Assembly: GCA_902783675.1 (NCBI GenBank)
Contig: CACZRW010000039.1
Location: 1 to 5,064 of the forward strand
Reading direction: 5' to 3'
Source of the DNA: an uncultured Pseudomonadota bacterium
Lineage (GTDB): Bacteria; Pseudomonadota; Alphaproteobacteria; CACZRW01
Length of the DNA stretch: 5,064 nucleotides
Shown here: piece by piece, positions 1 to 5,064 of the stretch
Layout of the letters: each line of letters starts with the position of its first letter
How positions within the stretch are numbered: the first letter of the stretch is position 1
Position numbers and translations under genes: made by a program
Notes under the pieces: model-generated
Databases searched by the model: none
The model's input: the letters and a program-made list of their open reading frames with translations, nothing else
What the model was told of the DNA's origin: nothing

Positions 1-1291
1 AGGAAGTGGCATACTCATTCCCGTAAGCACCATAGCCATAGGTATTATAAGGAGTGTCATCATACCCGAAGCCGCTGCCAAATCCGCTGTCCTCACCCGC
101 GGGCCCCATGGTATCCAAGGGCACCAGCAAGGGCTGGGAAGGAGCCGCCGTCGCCGCCTTGCCGCCGCTTATATTCATATCGGCGCTGAGAGTAATGGGG
201 GCGGGGACATTGATAGCGTAGCCCGCACCGGTATCACCGAAAGGCGTAATGGCATTATTCCCCGCCACGGTATCGGCGGGAGCGCCTGCAGGCACCGGTG
301 AGAAAGCCGGAGCAGAAACCGCAGGCGCAGGAGCAAAGTCGTAAGCAGGAACAGGCGCGGGCGCAGATGCGGGTGCAGGTGCAGTCGCGGGTGCGGGAGT
401 TGCCACAGCAGCCGGAGCCGTCGCCGGCGCCGCCGCGGGAAGGGCCCCGCCGTTCGTGCCGGCAAGCCAGTCGGGAGCAGCCGCTCCGCCTTCCGTTCCT
501 TGTTTTAAAATATCCTCAAGCGTGGTATCGGCGGCATTAGCCTCGGCAACTATCCACCCCGAGGCTTCCTCACGGCTGTTCCACGCGTTATCAAAATCGC
601 TATACATTTGCGATGCCGCCATGGTTTTGGGAGTGCGCATGGCGTCATCTGAAACTTTATCTGAAGAGGCAAGCGGCAAAACCTCGACCCCTTGCTCATT
701 GCCGAGCGCCTCGCCATAAGTGGGATTAGCGCCAAGCGGCTTTTTCTCAAAAGCGAAATAGGCGTTAATGTCGCCCATCGCCACGGCTTTTTCTTCTTCG
801 GAAAGAGTAATGGAAGGATCTATCCACGGCGACTTCATACTGCCGTATTTTTTGTAATCATTGGGAGAAGCGGGGCTTTTAAAAGTTTCAAAAGAATTAT
901 CCGCCACTGCCCGTGCGCTCGCTTCCGCGGGAGAGGGAGCATACAAAGGCTTATCCACCACGGCAACTTTTACCGTCTCTATAATGTCGCCTTCATCAAC
1001 CGCGGCAAGCATATCGGAAGAATAATTGTCGTTGGCCGCACCTTGGTTTTCCAAGATAATAACCTCGGCAACCTGCTCAATCTGCGGAGCCGCTGCGGCG
1101 GGAGCAATTTCGGCAGCTTGATCTGCTTTTGCCACCTCGGCAACCTTTGCTCTAAGCTCATCTTCATTAACCCACGAGGTAAACACATCGGCCTTACTGT
1201 CGGCGTCGCCATCGTCTGCCTTGGCCGCGCCGGCAAGCGCTGCCGCACTTACAAGAAAAGTTGCCCCCAGCAAGCAAGCTTTAAAAGGCAC
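1..1291 (-). CDS. Secreted Ala/Pro-rich protein of unknown function, GTG start, C-terminus beyond the window
   Basis: I do not recognise this family. The frame runs 430 codons from a GTG (complement of 1289-1291) to the window edge without a stop; an in-frame TAA lies upstream of the GTG. A GGGGG-AAAG purine tract directly precedes the GTG. Residues 1-25 form a classical Sec signal peptide: Lys4, a hydrophobic core at about 5-20, and an Ala-Lys-Ala site before an acidic stretch (DDGDAD). Residues 26-275 are acidic and mixed, with no membrane segment or recognisable catalytic motif. Residues about 284-338 are an Ala/Pro-rich linker of irregular PAP/APA repeats, typical of extended periplasmic or surface spacers. 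Residues about 401-430 are rich in Gly, Tyr, Asp and Ser. The product is therefore exported, to the periplasm or cell surface. Its start lies 475 nt from virB2, divergently, so co-regulation with the T4SS is possible but unproven. The frame is certain; the function is not. Confidence 0.85.
   Translation of the reverse strand, partial: MPFKACLLGATFLVSAAALAGAAKADDGDADSKADVFTSWVNEDELRAKVAEVAKADQAAEIAPAAAAPQIEQVAEVIILENQGAANDNYSSDMLAAVDEGDIIETVKVAVVDKPLYAPSPAEASARAVADNSFETFKSPASPNDYKKYGSMKSPWIDPSITLSEEEKAVAMGDINAYFAFEKKPLGANPTYGEALGNEQGVEVLPLASSDKVSDDAMRTPKTMAASQMYSDFDNAWNSREEASGWIVAEANAADTTLEDILKQGTEGGAAAPDWLAGTNGGALPAAAPATAPAAVATPAPATAPAPASAPAPVPAYDFAPAPAVSAPAFSPVPAGAPADTVAGNNAITPFGDTGAGYAINVPAPITLSADMNISGGKAATAAPSQPLLVPLDTMGPAGEDSGFGSGFGYDDTPYNTYGYGAYGNEYATS
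278..442 (-). repeat. Ala/Pro-rich low-complexity linker coding region
   Basis: This part of the divergent secreted protein encodes about 55 residues dominated by Ala and Pro (residues 284-338), with irregular PAP, APA and TAPA units. The DNA is GC-rich and degenerate (GCN CCN codons), so it is not an exact tandem repeat. Such linkers are usually extended and often span the periplasm or cell wall. The codons vary between units, which suggests selection on the protein rather than recent slippage. Confidence 0.6.
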
Positions 1292-1425
1292 CTTTCCCCC
1301 TACAATATAACTATTTCCTAACAAAAACACGCTCAACTTGCACTCCCCGATTTGCGTTTTCCGTTACTAATCCGAAACCGTGTCGGCCCAAAGGCTGCCA
1401 CCGTAACCCTCGCAAAACCCCAATA

Positions 1426-1437
1426 TATAGCGCTATA
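1426..1437. promoter_or_regulatory. Perfect 12-bp palindrome TATAGCGCTATA, possible operator
   Basis: TATAGCGCTATA is a perfect dyad, 3 bp from the AAGGTAA/TTACCTT inverted repeat. Its place within the likely leader of the - strand gene would suit a dimeric regulator. The palindrome is visible directly; its role as an operator is inferred. Confidence 0.3.
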
Positions 1438-1440
1438 CAC

Positions 1441-1466
1441 AAGGTAATGCGAATTTGACTTACCTT
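1441..1466. promoter_or_regulatory. Inverted repeat AAGGTAA-N12-TTACCTT, possible operator
   Basis: Two perfect 7-nt arms are separated by 12 nt. The right arm overlaps the candidate -10 element (complement of 1464-1469) of the divergent secreted-protein gene. A dimeric repressor bound here would block that promoter. The repeat is seen directly; the function is inferred. Confidence 0.35.
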
Positions 1467-1492
1467 ATATACAAGATGAAGTAGAGAAGAAA
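1464..1492 (-). promoter_or_regulatory. Candidate promoter for the divergent secreted-protein gene
   Basis: Read on the - strand there is a TTTCTT, a 17-nt spacer and a TATAAG (complement of 1464-1469). The -10 matches the sigma70 consensus at 5 of 6 bases; the -35 is weak. Transcription would begin near 1457, giving a leader of roughly 165 nt before the GTG at 1291. Other AT-rich hexamers nearby could serve instead, so this is tentative. Confidence 0.22.
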
Positions 1493-1509
1493 GTAAAGAG
1501 TTTTTTTGT

Positions 1510-1525
1510 AAAAAATGCATTTTTT
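1510..1525. repeat. Perfect 16-bp AT palindrome AAAAAATGCATTTTTT
   Basis: A6-TGCA-T6 is a perfect dyad in the middle of the divergent spacer, between two further T-tracts. Its stem would be all A-T apart from the TGCA centre, so it would be a weak RNA hairpin. It reads better as a bendable or protein-binding DNA element. Confidence 0.4.
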
Positions 1526-1680
1526 TTAGTGCGATTCAGCCAAGATTCGGAAAAACTTAATTTTTTTTCGCGCATAAACCCTGCCGCCGAATTATGAAAC
1601 TTTTTTTACAAAATGCCGTTTTGCCCCGAAGATGGCTTGTTTGCTTGGCTTTTTCTTCTCTTACTCTTTAAAATAAAAAG

Positions 1681-1709
1681 TTGTCGCCGCCCTTAAAATG
1701 CCGTATTCT
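1681..1709 (+). promoter_or_regulatory. Sigma70-like promoter for virB2, with an A-rich upstream stretch
   Basis: TTGTCG (1681-1686) and TATTCT (1704-1709) are separated by the ideal 17 nt. The A-rich stretch at 1669-1680 directly upstream resembles an UP element that would strengthen the promoter. Transcription would start near 1716, giving a leader of about 50 nt that includes a CAGGG-GTTG-CCCTG stem-loop (1727-1740) and the AAGGAG ribosome-binding site (1751-1756). Confidence 0.5.
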
Positions 1710-1726
1710 TAAAACATGAGGCCGGG

Positions 1727-1740
1727 CAGGGGTTGCCCTG
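1727..1740 (+). other. Small stem-loop in the virB2 leader
   Basis: CAGGG (1727-1731) pairs with CCCTG (1736-1740) across a GTTG loop. An alternative stem GGGCA/TGCCC (1724-1728 with 1734-1738) overlaps it. It lies about 10 nt before the AAGGAG site and near the predicted 5' end of the virB2 mRNA, where it could protect the transcript. The stem is short, so the role is uncertain. Confidence 0.3.
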
Positions 1741-1766
1741 TCGCAACATAAAGGAGATTAAGATAA

Positions 1767-2108
1767 ATGTTAGTCAAGTTTTTAAAAGTTTTTGCTATCG
1801 TGGCAGTTGTAATGCTTGCTGTGAGTGTTGATGCTTCCGCTCAAAACAACGCGGTTTTCGATGTTGTTATTAAAAAGGGCGTTGATCTGTTCACCGAAGT
1901 TCGTACCGTAGTATTCGTTATGGGCGGTTTCGGTTTGGTCGGCCTTGCGGTTGCGTCTATTTTCGGTCGCCCCATGTGGAAGTGGTTCGCCCTTCTTGCT
2001 TTGGGTTTGGTCGTAGTCGCAGTTGCTAATGCTATCATTAACTACTTTGCTTCGTCGGATGGTACTTCCTCGAACAACAGAATTAAGTTTAACGATACGC
2101 TTAACTAA
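1767..2108 (+). CDS. virB2: VirB2/TrbC-family T4SS pilin
   Basis: This is the pilin precursor of a type IV secretion system; in the family the mature protein is held in the inner membrane and then extracted to build the pilus. The 113-residue protein has the VirB2 layout. A signal peptide (residues 1-25: Lys4 and Lys7, hydrophobic core, cleavage after Ala23-Ser-Ala25) is followed by a short amphipathic stretch (about 27-46). Two membrane helices (about 47-66 and 73-91) flank a basic loop around Arg68-Pro-Met-Trp-Lys72, which would face the cytoplasm. The mature chain of about 88 residues is of VirB2 size. A polar tail of about 20 residues rich in Ser and Asn follows helix 2. The ATG is preceded by AAGGAG at 10 nt, and a good promoter lies upstream. 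A rho-independent terminator directly downstream separates it from virB3, consistent with higher pilin expression. The family call rests on architecture plus the adjacent virB3-virB4. Confidence 0.88.
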   Translation: MLVKFLKVFAIVAVVMLAVSVDASAQNNAVFDVVIKKGVDLFTEVRTVVFVMGGFGLVGLAVASIFGRPMWKWFALLALGLVVVAVANAIINYFASSDGTSSNNRIKFNDTLN

Positions 2109-2124
2109 AACACCATTAATACTT

Positions 2125-2167
2125 AAAAGGCCGTCGTTCCTTCGCGTTCGGCGGCTTTTTTTGTTTT
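2125..2167 (+). terminator. Rho-independent terminator between virB2 and virB3
   Basis: AAAAGGCCGTCG (2125-2136) pairs with CGGCGGCTTTT (from 2149), with one bulged G and one G-U pair, around a loop of about 12 nt. It ends in a run of seven T (2156-2162), then G and four more T. It begins 16 nt after the virB2 stop codon. Lying inside an apparent operon, it probably ends most virB2 transcripts and lets only some RNA polymerase continue to virB3-virB4, unless these have their own promoter. Confidence 0.85.
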
Positions 2168-2220
2168 GCCTTCTTTTCTTCTTTTAAAAAAGAGAATGTA
2201 ACAGGGCAATTATTTTCCTA

Positions 2221-2265
2221 TTTACTAAACCGAGTTAAGATTTTAATATGCAAAAAAGGCATAAT
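2221..2265 (+). promoter_or_regulatory. Candidate promoter for virB3-virB4
   Basis: TTTACT (2221-2226), a 17-nt spacer and TAATAT (2244-2249) form one option. A second -10 candidate, CATAAT (2260-2265), matches the consensus better but has only a poor -35 (TTAAGA, 19 nt upstream). The position, after a strong terminator and before virB3, makes a promoter plausible. In AT-rich DNA such matches arise easily by chance. Confidence 0.3.
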
Positions 2266-2292
2266 GATTAATTAAGGAACGGACGACCCGCC

Positions 2293-2583
2293 ATGAGAGA
2301 ACCGGTATTAAAAGCAGTCGCAGCACCCAAAAAGTTCTTGTGGGCTCCGTTTGAATTAGGCGCCGCCAACATTGCTTTACAGCTCACTTTCATGGTTATG
2401 TATATAGGTATAGCGCAAAGCAACCCCATGTATTTCATACCTTCTATTCTCATCGGGCATATCATCTTGGTGATTTACGGTGCCAAGGAACCTCATCTTG
2501 CCTCTTTACTAAAAGCTTTCGGTCGTTATCATCACATATCAAAGAATATGTATAGCAGCAAAGGAACGAAACTTGTCTCCTGA
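2293..2583 (+). CDS. virB3: VirB3-family T4SS inner-membrane protein
   Basis: VirB3 proteins are small inner-membrane components that work with, and sometimes are fused to, the VirB4 ATPase at the base of the secretion channel. This 96-residue protein has the usual size and plan. A short basic N-terminus (residues 1-18, with a PKKF segment) is followed by two hydrophobic helices (about 22-41 and 45-62). A cytoplasmic tail opens with Lys-Glu-Pro-His-Leu, a typical VirB3 feature just after helix 2. The ATG is preceded by AAGGA at a rather long distance (14 nt) and by a closer GGA at 9 nt, so its translation may be modest. It overlaps the virB4 start by 11 nt, implying coupled translation. VirB3 is weakly conserved, so the call leans on topology, the PHL motif and position directly before virB4. 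TrbD of conjugation systems is the same kind of protein. Confidence 0.85.
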   Translation: MREPVLKAVAAPKKFLWAPFELGAANIALQLTFMVMYIGIAQSNPMYFIPSILIGHIILVIYGAKEPHLASLLKAFGRYHHISKNMYSSKGTKLVS

Positions 2584-5002
2584 GTCATTTAACTTTTTTG
2601 ATATTTTTGCATACGGGCTTACGACGAAGCAGTCCGTCGTCGCGGCTATCGGCATTATTGCCGCCGCCTCGTTTGCGCTTTTAAGCATCACCAAAATCGG
2701 CGAGAAGTTATTGCCCAAGACAAAGGAATCAAGGGTTTGCGACTTCCTTCCGTTTAGCAAACTTTTGCCCGACGGCTCAACCATAAAGTGCAAAGACGGC
2801 TCGCTGGCAAGGGTGTTTAGGGTGCGCGGAGCCGACACGGCTTTTATTCTGCCACGGCAAAGGGAATTGTTGCTTGACTCTCGTCAGCGATGGGTCGACT
2901 CGATGAGCGAGCTCAATGTCACCTGCCGCGTCGTCACGATAAGGGAGATGCTGCCCTTAGAGGAAAAGGCGCCGCACCAGAACTCGCTTTTGCGAAGGAT
3001 AGCCCTGCGCTGGGCCGAGAACCTGGCAAGGGTTTACAGGAACGACCACTATGTCATTTTATCCATAAAGGACTATAAGGACGCCTTTCGCGATTTGGAG
3101 CAGGCGAGCCAGGCCTTAATCGCCACTTTGGACGAATACGATGTCAGCCTTATGTTTGAGACACCGGAAAGCGACGCCAAGTTAAGTCCGTTTATGCTTT
3201 TCGCGCGCATGTGCTCACCGCTTACCCGCCCGCTGCCCAAAGTCGGCAATGCGGAAGGCGAGGATTTGAACGCGCTTTTAACTTCGGACTATGTCCATTT
3301 TACGGGTGAGAAGGGCGTCATCAAGTTCATCGCCGGCGAAAGGGAAAAGAAGTGCATAGTTATGGGCGTGCGTGCGTCCGGCGACTATATGGACGAGCAG
3401 ATGATTTCCGACTTGCTTTCCATAGATGTCGAGCTGAACCTTATTCACAACATCAAGCCCATACCCAAGATGAAGGCGGTTGCATGGCTTATGAACCAGC
3501 GCCGTATGTCCATGACGACATCGCTGTCCTCGGCGACCATGGATCAGTATACCGAAGCTCTGGAAGCTTTGGACGCCGCCGACGCTACCTATCAAACCTT
3601 ATGCGAATACGCGATGACGATTTTTGTTTTTGGCGACACGGACGAGGAGCTGGCGTTCGGGCAGGCCGAGGTTGAGCGCATTTGCCGCCTTTACAGCCTC
3701 ACTCCCGTAAGAGAGGGCTGGGTGGTTGAAGCATCTTTCTTCGCTCAATTCCCGACCTATGACATATACCCCAGACCATACAGCTACCTTTCGCGCGTGG
3801 TTGCCTGCGCCATTTGCTTTGAAAAGACTGCCGAGGGCAATACCAAGTCCGATTGGGGCCCCGGTGCCATTACGGTATTCAGGACTTACGGCGGCACCGC
3901 CTATAACTGGCAATTCCATGTAACCAGCGAGGCAAACGCCGTGGCTCACTGCGTCATTATCGGTCCCACGGGTCAAGGTAAAACGACTTTGCTTGCCTTT
4001 CTTGCGGGGCAGGCGATGCGCCACAAAGACCTGCATGTGTATTTCTTTGACAGGCACAGGGGTGTGGAGATTTTCACCCGCGCCATCGGCGGCGCTTACA
4101 TTAACTTTGACGGGGACAAGGACGCCACCGCGCTTAATCCTTTCTCGTGCGACGACAACCCCGAGAACCGCGCTTTTCTGCGTCGTTGGCTTCGTGCAAT
4201 CACGATGGTTGACGATGCCCAAAGCGAAAAGGAAATAGGGCGCGCGGTCACTACCGCTTTTGAATACCTGCGCCCCGAGGAACGCACTTTAAAGAACCTG
4301 CACAAAAGCTGCTTCTCGCCCACCGGCGCCATGCGGCGCGAGCTTTTCCGCTGGGTAAACGATCAGCAATACGGGCTTATCTTCAACTCCACCAGTGATA
4401 ATTTGGACTTGACGCAGAAGTTCATGGCGTTCGACTTCACCCATATATTTGAGGACGAAACGCTTGCCCCTGCGGTCATCAGCTACATCATGCACCGCAT
4501 ACAGGAATTGACGGGCAGAACCGGCGAGCCCAGCCTCATCATGATAGATGAAACGGCGCCCATGTTAAAGCACCCGATGTTCCGTGATAACTTCATCGTC
4601 GGCTTACAGGAAGGACGAAAGAAGCGCCAAGCCTATCTTTGCGCCTTCCAGCAACCCAACATCATCGACAGCTTGGGCCTTGGCGAAGTCGTCCGCGGCC
4701 AGTGTCAGACGATTATCTTTTTCAGAAATCCCCAAGGTATGGAAGAGGATTACGAAAACTGGCGTTTAACTCCGCGCGAAAAAGACTTTATTTTCGGGCG
4801 TGAGTTCAAGGAATTAAGATACGCCATTTTGGTATCGCGTCCCGCCGTGGGAGAGTCCGTCATCTTAGATGTTGACTTGTCGGGTCTGGGACCTTTCTTA
4901 AAACTTTATTCTTCCGGCAGAAAGCATGTTTTGCTTGCCGAGCAACTTATCCGCGAATTCGGCCCTGATGCTTTTGTGGATAAGTATCTTGATGTCGCAT
5001 AA
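2573..5002 (+). CDS. virB4: VirB4-family T4SS ATPase
   Basis: VirB4 is the conserved inner-membrane-associated ATPase of type IV secretion systems, needed for pilin extraction and substrate transport. The 809-residue protein is full length for the family. A membrane helix at about residues 21-39 precedes the CagE/TrbE/VirB-type N-terminal domain, which holds the KDGSLARVFRVRGAD segment near residue 75. The C-terminal RecA-like domain has an intact Walker A (GPTGQGKT, residues 464-471), the FFDRHRG segment (Asp493), Leu-Asn-Pro-Phe at 521-524, Walker B (LIMIDE, Asp659-Glu660), the RKKR and Gln-Gln-Pro segment at 682-695, and QTIIFFRNP near 712-720. No key residue is missing, so it should be active. 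The start is TTG at 2573, inside the virB3 end, with AAGGA at 7 nt; there is no nearby in-frame ATG. The FDRHRG and FLRRW segments look closer to VirB4 than to TrbE. It probably overlaps the next gene by 11 nt. Confidence 0.96.
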   Translation: MSPESFNFFDIFAYGLTTKQSVVAAIGIIAAASFALLSITKIGEKLLPKTKESRVCDFLPFSKLLPDGSTIKCKDGSLARVFRVRGADTAFILPRQRELLLDSRQRWVDSMSELNVTCRVVTIREMLPLEEKAPHQNSLLRRIALRWAENLARVYRNDHYVILSIKDYKDAFRDLEQASQALIATLDEYDVSLMFETPESDAKLSPFMLFARMCSPLTRPLPKVGNAEGEDLNALLTSDYVHFTGEKGVIKFIAGEREKKCIVMGVRASGDYMDEQMISDLLSIDVELNLIHNIKPIPKMKAVAWLMNQRRMSMTTSLSSATMDQYTEALEALDAADATYQTLCEYAMTIFVFGDTDEELAFGQAEVERICRLYSLTPVREGWVVEASFFAQFPTYDIYPRPYSYLSRVVACAICFEKTAEGNTKSDWGPGAITVFRTYGGTAYNWQFHVTSEANAVAHCVIIGPTGQGKTTLLAFLAGQAMRHKDLHVYFFDRHRGVEIFTRAIGGAYINFDGDKDATALNPFSCDDNPENRAFLRRWLRAITMVDDAQSEKEIGRAVTTAFEYLRPEERTLKNLHKSCFSPTGAMRRELFRWVNDQQYGLIFNSTSDNLDLTQKFMAFDFTHIFEDETLAPAVISYIMHRIQELTGRTGEPSLIMIDETAPMLKHPMFRDNFIVGLQEGRKKRQAYLCAFQQPNIIDSLGLGEVVRGQCQTIIFFRNPQGMEEDYENWRLTPREKDFIFGREFKELRYAILVSRPAVGESVILDVDLSGLGPFLKLYSSGRKHVLLAEQLIREFGPDAFVDKYLDVA

Positions 5003-5064
5003 AAATCCATTTTTAAAGTATCTGCTCGCGCTACTGCAAAACTCGCAATCAGGGTTAAGGTTTA
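4992..5064 (+). CDS. Probable start of the next T4SS operon gene, cut by the window edge
   Basis: An ATG at 4992, inside the last codons of virB4, opens a frame that stays open for 24 codons to the window edge. It begins Met-Ser-His-Lys-Asn-Pro and has a hydrophobic stretch (FLKYLLALL). The 11-nt overlap with virB4 equals that between virB3 and virB4, which supports translational coupling. The upstream purine signal (GGATAAG, 4978-4984) is weak. In VirB-type operons the gene after virB4 is often virB5, virB6 or another VirB component; too little is present to choose. A second frame is also open here, so the call is tentative. Confidence 0.45.
   Translation, partial: MSHKNPFLKYLLALLQNSQSGLRF

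Larger units (their letters stand above)
1292..1766. other. 475-nt AT-rich divergent intergenic control region
   Basis: No convincing gene is seen here on either strand. The region separates the start of the - strand secreted protein from the start of virB2, so it must hold both promoters. From left to right it contains a leader for the - strand gene (about 1292-1457), a 12-bp palindrome (1426-1437), an inverted repeat AAGGTAA-N12-TTACCTT (1441-1466), two GATTC sites (1533 and 1544), four T-tracts of 7-8 bases (1501, 1520, 1561, 1601), a 16-bp palindrome (1510-1525), and a sigma70-like promoter for virB2 (1681-1709). I saw no tRNA or recognisable riboswitch core. Confidence 0.7.

Noticed and set aside
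1022..1039. AANDN (residues 85-89 of the secreted protein) resembles the start of alphaproteobacterial tmRNA proteolysis tags
   Set aside because: The match is only five residues, lies inside a long protein and is not followed by the usual tag ending. No tmRNA structure is present, so it is coincidence.
979..1248. Short - strand frames with ATG starts inside the secreted-protein gene (also at 175-465 and 550-750)
   Set aside because: They are out of frame with the GTG-started gene and give Arg/Leu/Pro-rich products typical of shifted GC-rich coding DNA.
692..1321. A 209-codon + strand frame opposite the secreted-protein gene
   Set aside because: It lies antisense to a longer frame that has a signal peptide, an upstream ribosome-binding site and sensible composition. 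The + strand product is rich in His, Arg, Cys and Gly without domain features, as expected from reading an Ala/Asp-rich gene backwards.
1361..1420. GC-rich stretch in the leader of the - strand gene, considered as a riboswitch or structured RNA
   Set aside because: Only short stems such as GCC-CAAA-GGC can be drawn, and I recognise no conserved core of a known riboswitch class.
1311..1520. A 69-codon - strand frame in the divergent spacer
   Set aside because: Its ATG lies within the A/T palindrome with no Shine-Dalgarno sequence upstream, and the product has no recognisable features. It would also overlap the inferred promoter and leader of the secreted-protein gene.
1651..1680. Similarity between 1651-1680 and 2174-2194 (TTTTCTTCT followed by a TTTAAAA-type run), considered as a shared upstream element of virB2 and virB3
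   Set aside because: Both are low-complexity pyrimidine/A-rich DNA and the spacing between the two halves differs. Chance similarity is the simpler explanation.
1693..1712. Two TTAA motifs upstream of virB2, considered as a CtrA-binding site
   Set aside because: The spacing is 12 nt rather than the 7 nt of the TTAA-N7-TTAA consensus.
3599..4222. A 207-codon - strand frame inside virB4
   Set aside because: It is antisense to the conserved Walker A region of virB4, whose coding sense is certain; the product resembles no family.

Overview
The window carries the start of a type IV secretion (T4SS) operon on the + strand: a VirB2-type pilin (1767-2108), a VirB3 inner-membrane protein (2293-2583), a complete VirB4 ATPase (2573-5002), and probably the first codons of a further operon gene (4992 to the right edge). 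Divergent from it, on the - strand, is a long GTG-started frame (1291 to the left edge). It encodes a signal-peptide-bearing secreted protein rich in Ala and Pro, whose 3' end lies outside the window.

The organism is a Gram-negative bacterium, most likely an alphaproteobacterium. This is an inference from the VirB-type gene set, the purine-rich Shine-Dalgarno sites with ATG, GTG and TTG starts, moderate GC in genes, and strongly AT-rich spacers. No rRNA or other phylogenetic marker is present, so the assignment is weak.

Layout: 1-1291 (-) holds the secreted Ala/Pro-rich protein. 1292-1766 is a 475-nt divergent control region with short palindromes, phased T-tracts and a plausible promoter for virB2. 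1767-2108 is virB2, followed by a clear rho-independent terminator at 2125-2167. 2168-2292 is an AT-rich spacer that may hold a second promoter. 2293-5002 is virB3-virB4, overlapping by 11 nt. From 4992 a downstream gene overlaps virB4, also by 11 nt.

How they work together: in VirB-type systems VirB2 is the pilus subunit, VirB3 is a small inner-membrane component tightly linked to VirB4, and VirB4 is the ATPase powering pilin extraction and transport. The terminator after virB2 suggests that the pilin is made in excess of the VirB3/VirB4 machinery. The divergent secreted protein shares the control region and might be a co-regulated surface or T4SS-associated factor, but nothing in its sequence proves this. 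I see no mobile element, CRISPR array, tRNA or rRNA. The T4SS genes are recognisable members of known families; the least explained parts are the divergent secreted protein and the structured 475-nt spacer.
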